A stretch of DNA of 64,000 nt, from the NCBI GenBank assembly GCA_027487485.1, contig JAIYDN010000049.1, positions 124,001-188,000 of the forward strand, written 5' to 3'. The DNA is from Planctomycetaceae bacterium (lineage in GTDB: Bacteria; Planctomycetota; Planctomycetia; Pirellulales; Pirellulaceae). The notes under the pieces were generated by a model. It had not been told where the DNA came from and made no database searches. It worked only from the letters and a program-made list of their open reading frames with translations. The stretch's first letter is position 1. Every line of letters starts with the position of its first letter. The position numbers and the translations under genes were made by a program. This document shows, piece after piece, positions 28,492 to 43,400 of this stretch.

Positions 28492-31400
28492 CTATTCCCA
28501 GTCCTCACCTGCGAATACTGAATCCAACGGCGAGAATTGTTCATTCTCCTTAACGTTACTCCATCGAGCGAGATAAGTCTCAAGCGATTCTACCAAGTCC
28601 AAATCTTGATCATCGATGATCGGGAGCATTGGACCATAAAGCATCGAATCAGCCTCGGAAGAAACGATGAGGTCAACGCCTTCTTCTACCGCAAGTTGCA
28701 GTTGGGCATCGCGATTCACTTTCAGAACCTCGATCATTGGCATCATGACAACATCGATCTGACTGGCTCCGGACGAATCGAAACCTTCACCTTCACCTTC
28801 ACCTTCACCTTCGGAGCCTGCACCTGCCCCGCCGCGGCTATTGATGAAGTTAATCAGTTCTAGAACGTCAAGCGGCCCAACTCCTTGGTCTCCGTCCACA
28901 TCCAAATACGGAGGTGTTGCGAGACCGTTAGGAAGCATTCGCGCTCCATTGAAGTTAATATCATTCACCACAATCAAAACATCGATTGGGGAAATAAACG
29001 TATCAGCATTGACGTCCAGATTGTTCACCGGATTTTGGTAAACCGAACGCACCACATTGATAGTGACATCGGCAATATTGCTGGCCAGTCCATCGTTATC
29101 GGAAACGATGTACTGGAAGGTCGCCAAACCAAGGAACTGTGAATTGGCCGTGAAGGACACCGTACCATTTGCCTGAACCGTAGCTACTCCGGAATCCGGT
29201 CCACCTACGATTCTGACGGAGCTTGGGTTTAAGGTACCATCGCGATCCGAATCATTTCGCAAAACATCAATCACTACCGTTTGACCGCGTCCAGCGACAG
29301 CGGAATCTGGCAACGCAACAGGCGCCGAGTTCACCGTGATGCGAACTCGCCCTTCATTGGAAGCTCGTCCTAACACATCTCGTACTCGGTAGGTGAATGT
29401 ATCCAATCCTCGGTAGTCTGTGTTTGGCCGATACTCTACTTGTCCATTAGCCAAAACGGTGATCGAACCGAAAATCGGAAGCTCACCAATTTCAATGGTT
29501 GCTGGGTTGATAGCGTTGTCCACGTCGGAGTCATTGGCCAGAACGCTGATTACCCTTGGTGTATTGACGGGTACGTTTACCACATCATCAACAGCAACAG
29601 GTGCGTCGTTCACGCCCGTTACCGTTACCGTCACTGTTGCAACTCCACTGACGGCGCCTAATCGATCTCGTACGGTGTACGTGAACGTATCATTGGCAGT
29701 TGCACCACCCAAAAGGCGCTGTAGTTCGACCGCAGCCAATGGGTTGTATGTCAACTGCCCGTTCGAAGCAACCGATACGGCCGCTCCAAGGCTGCTGACG
29801 CTCGAATTGCCATTGATCGATAGCACGTCGTCTGGAAGATCAACATCTTGGTCGTTGATAAGCAACCCTGGTCCAGGGACTGTCAGCACAACATCTTCAC
29901 TAACAGTGTATTGATCTGCCACGGCAACCGGCGCGTCATTGACGGATGTTACCGCAAGTGTAACCGTATGGATCCGCGAGAACGAACCTGTAGGACCGTT
30001 CGGTGCACTTCCCAAACCACTTTGATCGTTGATCTGGAAGGTGATGATCGCTGGACTTCCAACAGGAGTATTCGCGTTCGGTGCAAGCGTGAATTCGATT
30101 TCACCCCTGCCATTGGCCAACTTGTTAACCCTAGGTCCTCCCGTTGCGGTAAACAAAAATTGGTCTTGAGGCCGAACGGTAACAATGAAGTCCGTTGGCT
30201 GAGCAGGCAAACCATTCACCAAACCAAGTTCGTCGTTCGCCAACGCGGGAGCAGGGGCGATACCATCGAAAATTGCAATCTTCGGTGTAGGAGTATCTTC
30301 GTCAATGGTCACGGTCAACGACATCGATCCCGTCGTCGAATTGGTCGTAGGTGCATTGGTGATCGGTGCCACTTGGACCAAGTTAAAGACTGGCGAGTCG
30401 TTCACTGGATCAATGGTAATGGTCAAGGTACTAACAGACGTTTGAACAACACCTTGATCACCAACATCCAACGAATCACGAACGTCTAGGGCTACCAGAA
30501 CATTGCCAGCAATAATGCGATTGTAGTTGGTGCCAGGGGTGTAAACGATTCTTCCATTGGAGACCGACACGCTTTGGCCAGGCCATGTTGGAGAGATAAT
30601 TCTCGCAGCGACAATACTCAGCGTTTGGGCACTTTCGTTGGGTGGACCCACAGTATCGTTCGCAAGGAAGTCAGCTTGAGGCCAAGATTGTGCAACATCC
30701 TCGATGATGGTTCGGGAATCATTGCCGACCACTGGTGGATCATTAACCGGCCGAATGTTAATCGTGACGGTATGAACTAAGGATGTGGAACCTGTGGGTC
30801 CATTCGGGAAGACACCAGCCCCACCGCGATCGTCCATTTGGAACGTTACGACAGCGGGTCCAGATGCCAAGGAATTCACATCCGCACTGAGAGTGAACTC
30901 AAGCTCGGCGGCGCCGCCTGCCAATACATTCACCCGAGGCTGACCAGCCGAAGTGAACAATCCAACATCCTGCGGACGTAGACTAACGATGAAATTGGTT
31001 GGTTGTCCAGGCAGGTTCGAAACTAATCCCAATTCATCCAATGCAGTCGATGGAGCAACGGCAACACCACTAAATATCCTCAAGTTCTGAGTCGGTGCAT
31101 CTTCGTTAATATTGATCGTCATCGACATTTCACCTGTCCCCGCATCGGTTACAGGAGCTGTCGAAATCGGTGGAAGCTCTGCCAAGCTAAAGGATGGAGA
31201 ATCGTTCTCCTCCGTGATCGTCAACGTCAGTATACTCGTTCGAGTTTGGACCGTCCCTTGGTCACCCACATCGAGCGTATCGCGAACATCAAGCTCGATC
31301 AATACATTCCCACCGATCAAACGGTTATAGTTCGGTGCCGGTGTATAGCTGATGACACCATTAACCAAACTCAGGACTTCCCCTGTTCTTGGTGTAACCA

Positions 31401-34400
31401 ATCGAGCATCCGCGATCGACAGTGTTTGTCGATTTTCGTTTGCCGGTCCCGTAACATCGTTCGCTAAAAACTCCGATTGGAGCCAAGTTTGTGCGACATC
31501 TTCGCGGAATGTTCTGCTGTCATCACCTAAAATAGGCGCGTCATTTACCGGTCGAGCGACAATGGTTACCGTGTGCATTCGAGACAACGGGCCTGTCGGA
31601 CCATTGGGCGCCGCTCCTGGCCCACCTTGATCGTCTAGTTGGAAAGTTACAATTGCAGGACCCAACAGCAAAGTGTTGGCGTTTGGTGCAAGTGTAAACT
31701 CCAGCTCAGCTTGACCATTCGCTTGACGATTTACGACTCTCGGACGCCCTGTTGCAGTAAACAAATAGTTGTCCTGAGGCCGTACATTTACGTTCAGGTT
31801 AACAACCTGACCTGGCAATCCCGAAACCAAACCAATTTCATCCACAGCAGTAGCAGGGCCTGCGGTGATTCCACTGAAGATTGCAAGAGTCTGCGTCGGG
31901 GAATCTTCATTGACATTCACCGACATCGACATTTCGCCAAGTGCATTGATGGTCGGCACCGTCGTTGTGGTTGGCAAAGCCGGTGGAGTACTTGGTTGAA
32001 CCAAACTGAAGCTTGGCGAATCGTTGATCGCGTCGATGTTGATCGTCAAGATGCTGAACGAATTCTTAAAATCTGCAGCGGCAGGGAATCCGGAAACACC
32101 ATTGTCCAAAATCTCTAGCTCAACAAAAACCGGACCCGCGATGGAATTGTTGTAGTTGGTGCCCGGGGTGTAAGTGATCACGTTACCTACGACCGAGATA
32201 CTTTCTCCCGCTCGATCTGGTCTCGTTGTAACCCTATCTGCAAGCACAAATCTTGCATTGACTACGGTCAATGTCTGACTTTCTTCGTTCGCAATCGACG
32301 TGGGAGGAACAGTCGTTGTTGCGCCCTTGAAATCATTGCTCGTGAAACGACTTCCGGCCCAAACCGTGACCGTATCTTCATTGATGCGTTCCAAATCGTC
32401 GAACGCAAGCGGAGCATCGTTCAAAGGATTCACCGTGATCGTTACGGTCGCAATGTTGTTACTCACCAATCGCGGATCGGTGACTCGATAGGCGAACGTA
32501 TCCTGACCAAAGAAATCGGTGTTTGGGGTATATGTAAACGAACCGTCAAGATTCAAAATCAACGAACCATTTGCAGGTCCTCGCACTGGCTGCACACCCG
32601 GCAGCAGCAAGTTTTCGTCCTTAACTTGAAGCAGTTCGGCTGGAACATCCACATCGGTATCATTGAACAGAATTCCATCCCCAACAAGAACGTTCAGCAC
32701 GCCTTCCTCGTTGACACGGTATTGCGCCAACTTGGTGGGGTCTGGATCGTTAACCGCGACGGGTGGATGACCGGGTAGTACCTCGATCGAGTAATCTTCC
32801 ACCTCTCCACCAATCGCAACGCCGAAATCTGGCACGCCCGACTTGGAGCTCAACCGGAATCGAGCCGTCGTGAAGCCTGGAGTGGCTCCCGCGGGTGCTT
32901 GCTGCTGGAACGTGAACGTTCCGTTGCTGACACCGACACTGGTCAAAACTTGCTCGCCTGCGTCCGTGTAATCACCGTCAATGTTCCAATCGAACCAAGC
33001 ATCCAAATAACCATCGCCATTGACGATTACAGCAACCGTCACCGCTGGAATTACGTGCTCGTTGAATACGCCCGTAAAGGTCACGCCGTCTTCATCGTTG
33101 AGAACCAATCCACTTGGGCTAAGCTGCCCGACAAGATCGTCTGAGTTAGCAAGCGGGCCAGGCACTCCGTCTGCTTCCGAGTCCACACGAGTACCCAAGA
33201 AAAGTCTGGTAGTATCACTTGGAAAAATCGCATTGCGTGCTCCGTCATCGGCATACAACGTTCGATTCGGCCCATCACCAAAATCCAAACCAACTTCCGG
33301 CATCACAATCGTGAATTGCGTCAAGGTGTTCGGTCGGTTAGCCTGCAACGGATTCGCTGCCATGTCTTCAATCGGAACCAGGCTAACGAACGGTAAACCA
33401 GTAACGCTGGTAACTCCCTCCAACAACAAGACGTCGCTTCCCAGGGCAGTCACTGTTGCCCCACCACCAATGGCGCGAATAGCTCGGAAAATCTGAACCG
33501 AAATCGATTCGCTGGAGGAGGCCGTCGTGAACAAGATCGGCACGTTTCCACTCGCCACAGTTCCGTTGCTATCAAACTCCATGGTAAGAGTCGTAGTACC
33601 CACAACCACGGTTGCAAGCGCACCATCGGTCAATGATCTTCCCGACGGAACGTTCAATTGCAACGCTCGCCGGTTGCTCAGCGTAATCTCGTAAATGCTG
33701 TCGTTTCGCCAGAAGCCTGCCAAAGGAGTCAACCGAATCGTTCGGCTATTCGCACTAAAGCCGAAGACATAATCCGAGCCTTCCACCAATCGACGACCAT
33801 TTTCAGTCAAGATGACGGATTCTGGAGTAATCGTTAATGGATCGGTGCCGGTTCCGGTACGCTCGTCCAACAGAATCTCAAAGAAGTCGAGATTGCCCAC
33901 TTCCAGTTGAAGGTAAGTGCTGGAAGTGTCATCATCGATACCGAGTGAGTCGTTATCGAGAGGTTTTTGGATAATCGCGATAGGCCCGATAAAGTCAACA
34001 CGATCGATAGCACCGCGATCGATAAAGACGTTTCCACCTTGCCCTGCAGGAGTCGAAACGTCCGGATCATCCGAACGACGCAATCCATTCACATCAAAAG
34101 TCGGCGCTAGAATGGAGCTAACAGGCAGCCCCACCCCGTCTTTCACTTGTTCTAGACTCGTGCGATTCTCGAGCGATGCTATGCTGGAATCGATCGCTTG
34201 GGACAGAGCATCTGGGTAGTAACGTCGCCGAGCCTGATCAATGAACAAAGGATCTGCGGGTTGCAAGAATATTTCAAAAGAATCCGTGAGCGTTGCTGGG
34301 ATTCGAGGTGTTGTATTTTGCTTGTACAAGTTTCCACCCAGCACGATCGATGGGGCGCCGATGCCCGATGCCGAGATACCGGTGGAATGTCCAGCGAGAA

Positions 34401-37400
34401 TGTTGTTGATAATTGTTGGTGAAGCTCTTTCTGTAACTTCGATCCCAACACTTCCCGTCAAAGCCCCCGCTCCAACAATCGTATTGTTCAACACTCGGGC
34501 AACACCAATTGGTCCTTCAACTGCGGTAGGTAATACCGCTCCTGGTGCTCCACTGATTCGAATTCCACCTCGACGGTTGTTTTCGATCACATTGTTCGCA
34601 ATGACTACCCCCGGAGCGACGTCCGAAGAATTGAGCGTGACCAAATTCCGAGCGACGCCAGGGAACGGACGCGGATCTGTTCCGGAGTTGGCCGCACTGA
34701 TGTTGATTCCGAACTCAGCAGAGTCCCGAACAACGCTCGAAGATACGATGAACTGCCCTTGTTCACGTCGTCGATTCGAATCGCCAAGATCTTCGCCGAA
34801 TCCAGTATCTGGGCCAAAGACGATGGCAACCGGAGCTCCACCGACCCCGAATCCGCTCAGCCCACCAAGGACATCGTTTGAAACATTACCGGCGATATCG
34901 ATGATGCTTGCTCGCGGCAATCTGGAATTTGGAGTCCCGCCAGGAGTATCTCCGCGCGTGGACGCAATAAACTTCAAGCTAGCTTGGGATGCTGTGCTAT
35001 TGATTGCATCTCGTATGGCAGCGGCAATTTGCACCGTTGTCGCGTTCGGAGCAATTCGAATCGGAACATTTCCTGGAGTAACACCTGTTGCAGGATCTGC
35101 GGTCGATGTCGTGACATCGAACTCAAAACGCAGCGTGTTATTCCCGTCGCTAAGAGTGAACGAACTTCCATCAACAATCGAGCTTGTATCGGTTACGGCA
35201 AGAGAAATCGTCTTGGTTAAGCGGTCATTCGTTCCAAACGTGCGTCCGGTAGGCAGCAACGTTGCAGGATCGATCCAAAGCAAATCACCTTGTCGATTGG
35301 ATACCCCGTAATCCGCTGCGGTACGAATTTCCACTTGGTAGGAGCCTTCTTCCACTTCGTTTTGAGGTGGCTGGCCTGGTGCCAATACCGGTTCGTAGTT
35401 TGGCGTAGCGACGATAGCAGGACGAAGCTGTGCGCCGGCGCTACCATTAAAAACCTGTTCTCCACGTTCAGCAAAGCCGATGATGATGTCGTCGATCTGA
35501 AGTCCTCCAACGAGTCCACCGATTCCGTTATTACGCCCCGAAAGCGATGCGGAAGTGAACCGATTTCCGCCAGCGTCGATTGGACCAAAGATGTCCCCTA
35601 CACGTGAACCGCTGGTAACAACAACTCCTCGACTATTGGTCCGAGCGTTAATATTGTTCGTAAAGGTCAAAGCGTTCGAATCATGCAACAGAATTGAGTT
35701 TCCGCGTACTCGGAAAACTTCTACATTGGTCTCTTGTCCAGGTAGGTTAAGAGCTTGAGCTAAACCGGCCCGAATCACATCACGCACTTCCACCGCAGTC
35801 ATCGCATTCGTGATGGCCAACGGTGTGTTCGCTCCCACAACACCTGGCTCCCCAGCGATGATCGCAGGATCCGCACCAAAAATGGCATAGTCATCGGGGA
35901 GAAGAGCCGGAGTTAATGGCAAACCACCCAAAGCGGTCACATTGAGAAGATTGCTTGTCAACGAACTTGCCACAACGGTGTAGCCATTTGCTTGCAAAAC
36001 CGCAGACACCTTCCCGGCTAGGACCGCAGGGGAATCACCAACGGCAAATGGTATGTCAAATCCCCCACCTGCATTGGAGAAGGTAAATATGTCTGCTCCA
36101 ATCTTGATTCGATTACCCGTATTTACACTTCGACCACTTGGAATGTTGAGCACAAGTCCAAGATCAAACTCGAACGTTTGACCGCCAACGGTGAAGTTAT
36201 CTCCATCCTGAATCCGTTCTCCAGGAACAGCCAGCAATTCAAGACCGCCACGCGTCGCATCTGCGGTTCGGAAATCTCCGCTCGTCGAAAACTCAAATCG
36301 CAGACGGACATCTTGCTTCCCAGCAAAGTTAGCAAGACTAACCCGTGCTTGCCTCCATCCCGCAGTATTGTCGAACAACGGTGTTGTTATATTATGGCGG
36401 AGGAAGGCATCCTGATTTCGCGAGTTCGCCACATCAAACTCATCGGAACCAGCGCCTCCAGCAGCACCATTGAAATTGGTTCGCGTAGGTGTGTATCCAC
36501 CAGCTCCTGTTGTCCCGTTGTTGGTAGCCAACAACACTTCAACACCATCAGCACCACGTCCGTAAACTCGGAACGTATCAAGCGCCGCAACATCATCAAT
36601 CGGGTTCTCAACGTCTTCTGTATTCAACCGGTAGTTGAAGTACAAGTAAGGTTGATCATCAGGGGAATAGCTTCGCAAATCAAAAAGCCCAGATTCAATA
36701 GCACCTCTGGCCCCGCCTGGACCAGCATACGTATTGAACAGCTCTGGAACCCGGAAAATGTCATTGGCTTCGTTCGGTTGTGTTCCGACCCCTTGGTTGG
36801 GGTCAGCATAGGCGAACCGGATTGAGCGATTATTACCTGTTTGCAGATCGCTCGAATTGTTAAAGGCCTGTTGGCGACCATGGCCGGCCGTTGCTGCGGC
36901 ACCCGTACCCTCACGAGTGCTAAGGTGGAATAAATTGGAATCGAGCGACGAGAAGTTGATTCCGCGTGAGCCAATCAATGATGTAGCACCATCAATGAAA
37001 GATGCCCCGCGCGGGAAGATGTTTGCGGGGTCACCATTTGTATCAAAAGCATACATTCGCCCCGCTGCCGATACCCCGAACAAAATTTGGGAGTAATTGA
37101 ACGCACCATCTTGCAGGCTACGCGGCCCAGCAGTTAATCCCGAAAAGGCAATAGGTTGATTGGTTTCTGGATCTAACAATACACGGTAGGTGTCTGAGAA
37201 AACATGCCGTTGCGAATCGCTGGGGGTCATCCCCATCAGTTCACCACGTTCCGTCACAGCAAACAGACGGTTTCCGACGGATGCAAGACCTGAAACCGTA
37301 CCAAGTGCTTCTACGACACTGACGTTGCTATTCGCATTGGTGAAGCCGGACCGAACAAAGAATCCATGTGCCATAACTCTTGTTCCAGCACCCCAACCTC

Positions 37401-40400
37401 GCTCGTTGCCGTCCAAGTTGGTTCCAATAGGATCAAGGGCCGTTCCAACCGTCCCATCATAAGAACTGAGCCGATATAGCGCATTCTTGTTGACAACAGC
37501 CAGTCCGACTCCAATTGGATTGTAGGCTCCGTTGGCATCTATCCCCATAATGGGCTGACGAGCATTCGTGTTCGAATAACGCGAGGCAACTCCCCAAAGA
37601 CTTGCGATGTTATTTCCACCAACGTTCGTTGCGAAATTACTCGAATAAGTAAAACCGTCGAATCCCATACCAACGCCAACATTGGCACCATTAACTGGTA
37701 CCTGTATTACCTCGAAAGTAGCAGGATTGGAGTTAGGTGTTTGGCGTGTTGTTAACGTGCTAAGCCCACTGGCTCCAGTCGCATCCGAGCCGTTACCAAA
37801 GTCGAGCCCTATGAACTGACCGGAATTGGCATCCGAAGTCGTTCCATTCGGGTCTTGAAAACCCACTCCTTTACCAGCTGGTGAAACAGCCAGATCGGTG
37901 ATCGAGTTGTTATTCACTCCGTAATCGATCGGGTTAGTCCCGTCCGCACTCATTCTCGACTCGAGCGCTCCTGTCAGCGCGTTGGCCGTATTGACACGCC
38001 GCCCACTAACGCTGAACATGGCCACGTCCGACAAATTGTATGGGACTGCTGATGTCAACAGTCCTCCTGCAACAAACAAGTCTGTGCGCTCGGCAGGAGC
38101 GGCGGTCGTTGGCCGCAATGCCGGCATCGTGTCGAATCGATCTTCTGCAATTCGCAAGACCGAATCAATTGGCTCAAACCTTGAATCACCCACTCCCGAG
38201 ACAGAGTACTTATCGACCAATTCAGCAACGGATTGCGATTTGTTGAAAATAGCCAGGATGTAATCGCCAGCCGGTAATTCAATTGGTCCTAAGAAAGCAT
38301 CACGTTTCCCAAACGATCCGCGGGACAAATCAGATGTGTTGCCCTCTTGTGTCGGTACAACCTGGTCATCATGGATGTTCGAATCATCCGCGATAAGAAC
38401 CAGTTGTCCTGCCGCTGTGTAAACGGCAAGTTGCGTATTAGCACGTCCAAGTCCGTCCGCGTAGTCGATATCAATGATGACTGAGATATGGCTATCGGCG
38501 GTGGTGCTGACTTGTTGAATCCCTTGTCTTGCAACGGTGAAGCGATACGTGTCCACGTCCTGCGCTGAAGTCAAACGACCGGCAATCGAAACGGCGCCTC
38601 GATCAGTTGCTACAACATTACCCACGGGCTGAGCGTTGAGAGAAAACCCTTGTCCTTCATTGGGATCTGCTTCACCAACTTCACCTACCAGCATCGAATG
38701 CATGGGCTGGCCTGACACATCCAAACCACGGGTGGCGAAGCGAATGTCTGCGAATCGAACCGTGGAACCGGACACTTCTTGAGTTTGTTGCAATCGAACT
38801 TGAAGTTTGTAAAGCCCAACCGAGATACCCTCACGAACCAACGCAGGATCGGTAAGGCTTGCCAATGGATTTACTGTTGTGGGCGTAACGTTACTGCTTC
38901 GAACGCGAATAAAGTAATCGTTGATGCTGTTGGCAGATCCAGGCAGCGAAACTCGGAAGCCTGCATCCAACGGATTGGTGCTCAAGAAATCCACTTGGGC
39001 AGTGCTTAAAGCATTGCGTTTGGCAGATGCCAGCTGATCCATTGGAAAGGTGCGATTGATCGGAATCTGACCCTGATCCGAAAAGACCGAACCCGCGATA
39101 GACTCATCCACAGAATTATCGCTCAGCGCAATGATTTGCCCATTCCCATCGATCAGTTCTACCACCGAATCCAAAGAACCAGACGTCTGATCAATATCGA
39201 TCCAAACCATCGTTCCTGCAGTACCCGTAAATCGGTAAACGTCGATATCACTCGGGGAGGCAATCGACCCGGTAAGAGTCATACCAAGGCGTATGTTTTC
39301 GTCACCCGCATTGATGTTGGACGCAATCTGACCAAGTTCTTGAGCGTCGTCGGGGAAATCGTTAACGCCTTGATTGGAGATAAGGTCCGCTTCACGTTCG
39401 TATGCTTGATCCACATTTCGGTCATTGGAGAATGCGTCAATACGGATTGATCGCCAATCACCGACGATACCTTGGGAACTGCCATTATTGTTGGTGTCCA
39501 ATAGCGAACGACCGTCAAACCCAAACCCAGCACCGATGGAATCGTCGCTTAGGCTAGTAAGCACGACAGGGAAGCCCGGCGAGCCCAAAAGTTGCACCGA
39601 TCCACCAATGCGGTCAATGATATCCAACGGTTGCCCGGTTGCTGTAAACCCAGCATTGGTACCCGAAAGCTTGACGACCAAGCTTTCGTTCGACTTGCTC
39701 GTCAACCTTAATCCGCCATAGGTGTGGAAGTCCGGTACAACGATCTCGCTCTGCAGAATATGAACAATGTCCGTATCATCCCAAACGCTTTCGGTCGTTA
39801 ACGTAGTTCCGCGAACTCGCATTCCATTCAGAGCATTACCGCCAAGACGATTATTCGTCACCAAGGGACCAAAATTGCCGAGACCGATGCTTTCACGTTC
39901 GTTGGGCCCTGTCGAGCGACCATAATCGACAACTCGCTTCGTATTCATTGCATTCGCGTCAATGCTGATCGCTGCAGTATCCGCGACAGCGTTGTTTCGA
40001 ATCGCATTATTGAGAATGACCGGTTGGCTCGAGAGCACGAAGATCACCGCCTCTTCATTCACCCCACGGGCGTCCCGATTCGTCGTTCCTGGTCGAGCAG
40101 CACCCGAACCGTTATTTTCAATCACCGAGTTTGTTAGTCGAAGCGATGACTGGTACGCTTCAATCGCATTAAACGATGCGAAACCGCCGGGAATCCGCGA
40201 CTCGCCACCACCAAAGGTAATGACTGCGTTGTCGATGCTTAACTCGCCCAAGTGACGAGAAATAATACCGGCCCAATTTCCTGCATCCCCCACCGATGCG
40301 GAACCGTCATTGTTGGTATCGTAACCCTCACGCGCTTCGGCAAGACTCGCAAGACTGCCCGCTGCACCATAGCGATCATCTCGCCTAGAGGTAAACACGA

Positions 40401-43400
40401 TGGGTTTGGCAACAGTTCCTTCAGCCAACATGGTGGCCCCAATGCCGACCTCAATCCGTCCCCCTTGGCTCTTGATAACGACGCCTGGATCAATCACTAA
40501 GCTGGCGTCGCGTCGCGCTCTTCGTAAATCAGTTTGCCCCAAGGTTTGCATCGAGCCATTGATGAATCGCCCATTATCAACAAAGACCGTGTCGTCTTTG
40601 TTGATGGTCGTTACTAACAAGAAAGAACCTGCATTGTTTTCACGGCGATAAATCTTGCGCGACACATAATCTAGCGTTGCGCTCGGAAGATTCGCTAACT
40701 GAACCGACCGATTGATCTGCACAGACGTAATCAGCACCGTACTCGGCAAGCTCTCTTGTCCGAATCGATCTACATAAGTTATGACGTACTCTAAACCGGT
40801 CGCCGCTGCAAAGCCCGTGCTTCCACCTGTAGGCAAAACTTCATTGAGTGTAACCAACGAGACTTCAGGACCTATTATCTCACCCAGAGATCCACCAGGA
40901 GTTCCTTCGATGATTACGTTTTCACCCATCACGATGGTGATCTCAGAATCGTTAATGCGAGCAGGAACATTCAGCGATTTCAAGCCCGAACCCGCGAGCG
41001 TATCAATGCGTACGAAGAGACCGTTCGTGGAGTTATCGAGAAGCGTGTTGGACCGAATGTCAGGTCCAATCCGTGTGTAATCTGGAATGAAGCTACCACC
41101 ATTTTGATAACGGGGTTCGGTGAACAGTGTCTCTTCGAAGCTATTTGGATCAGCGCTCATCGCTGCATCAGCACTGAACGAAATTCGATTTCCGATAATC
41201 AGCGGCCGAGCCTCCGACAAGTCAATCGGATTGACTGTCTTTGCCAACGCCCCAACACCGACCAATCCTCCACCAAATCGCATGTCTGCATTGGAGATCG
41301 TATTTAGGAAGATACCTTCGCGTTCGCGATCAAACCGTCCTTGTGCCCGATCAAAATCATTGCGAATTTCAATTCCGCCCCAGTTTCCTGGCGCTGGAGT
41401 TGTGGTTTGAAGATTTGCATCTCGACCTAAGCTTTCATCGGAATAGCTTGTGAAGAAAACAGGTCTTTGTGGAGTACCCAAGACCTGAATCGCAGCACCG
41501 CTGCGGTCCGTTGTACTGTCATTGCTACCAACCAAAATACGGCTGCCACCGAACTTAAGAATGGCACCCGAATCGATCATCAACGTGACCCCTCGAGGAA
41601 CGTTTAACGTCGATCCATCGTCCAGGGTTCCAACCGAACCAACGCCAACACCAATTTCATACGCAGCATCATCTCTTAAATTGTTGGGAGTTCGATTGTC
41701 ACCCACCAAGCGAATGATGTCGCCACGTCGTGCGACCGCTGTGGCTTCCACAATTCGATTGAATGGATTAGCCAAAGAACCATTGCGGGTCGCACCTGTA
41801 AAGGCCTTGTCCACAAACAAAGTCCGTGTCGTTGGGTTTGTAGCAGGCGTGAATGCGGTCGCAGCCCGGAACCAAAAATCAAAACTACCCCCAGCTAGAC
41901 CATCTCCATCTCCATCCAAGGCGGTCTTCGGCAAACTTGTGTTGGTGGAGTGGCTTTCAGATAAACCGCTTGCAACAGAACTCTTGAAATCAAGGCGAAG
42001 TTGGTACTGCCCCTGACTTGCCCCACCACTACCTGAATTGGCAATCAGCGGATTGTTGTCTTCGTTGCCCCTGGCAGTAACCGACAAGAAGTACTCGCCC
42101 GGTTCCAAATTCGCCATCACCAAAGAGTCTTCGCTGAAATAATTGTTGTTGGCAGCAACAATGGTCAACGTTCCATTGATCTCACGCTTCATCAACGACA
42201 AATAGGTGTCCAGATTGCTGGCGTTGTTTAACCGCTCCGCAATCGTTTCGGCTCTCAATTCACCTCGTGTACCTGGCGCTACCGTAAATCGGTACAAGTC
42301 GACGTCTCGGTTATCCGGACGAAACATATGTTGCCCATGGACGACATCGTGATCGCCAGGGAATATCTGTTCGAGCGGATTGGCTGGGCTCCCAAGCGCC
42401 CCATTGCTGCCTTGCAGGGTTCCTGGTGGCAAATCGTAAGTGTGCCCCAGGCCCAACAAGTGTCCAATCTCATGGAATGAAGTTTCAAAGAAGCTCTGAG
42501 TTCCAGGAATGTTGGACCCATATCCGAATGTGTTGTCCCAAGCCTCCGAACCGTCCATGATTGCCAATTCGCCACCTAAAGCGGCCAAACCGATCACATC
42601 GCCGGGTCCGCTCTCGCCGCCGTTAGGGGCTAAGTCACCCACGACAATTTTCTTGATTCCATCCCCATCTACCGTCGGACCGAGATGTTCAACTACATCG
42701 ATTCCAAGTTGAGCTGAATAGAACTCAAAAACTTCTCGAACACGTTGCTTCTGCTCCGGAGTGATCGAACTAAACACCGGTCGGTTAGCAATGTCTCTTC
42801 CATAAGACTGGTTATCCATGAAACTGTAGAACACCGTCGTGATCTCAGGATCCGCATCTGCAAATGGGCCGGATTCCGCGCCCAAATGCGTCTCGTCTTG
42901 AATGTCCCGATGTCCAGGTTCAAAATTCGAACCAGGGAAGTCAACAATCAATGGATTAACGGATCGGATTTCTTGCGAAATCACCGTCGAAAACGATCCA
43001 TTCACTGACCCAAGATCTCGCGCTGCGCTCAACACCCCACCTGGATCGTTCGCAACCGTCAGCAAATCAAGATTCGTTGGTGAAACCGGATTAAGCCGAG
43101 TGGCAACAGGATTGTTGGAACCAACTCGCAATCGAAATGTACCAGACCCTTTAATCGTCGGTAGCTGATCCAAATCCTGCTGGAACGTTAGAGTTGCTCT
43201 TCGAAGCACCGAATCATACGTGATGGTCGTTGGCTGAAAGGACTCATCGTCGTTTGTTCCGATGGATTCATTCGTGAAGATCAGATTGTAAAACTGGGGA
43301 TCCACCACCGGCGGATTGGGATTGGAGAATCCCGTTGTCACCGTCTGGTTAAACAACTCGCCGTCATTAAAGTAAACTTCAATGTCTCTGCTGCGCTGGG

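Noticed and set aside
28784-28812. CRISPR or other repeat array in the CCTTCA tract
   Set aside because: It is a simple coding microsatellite; there are no spacers and no cas genes in the window.
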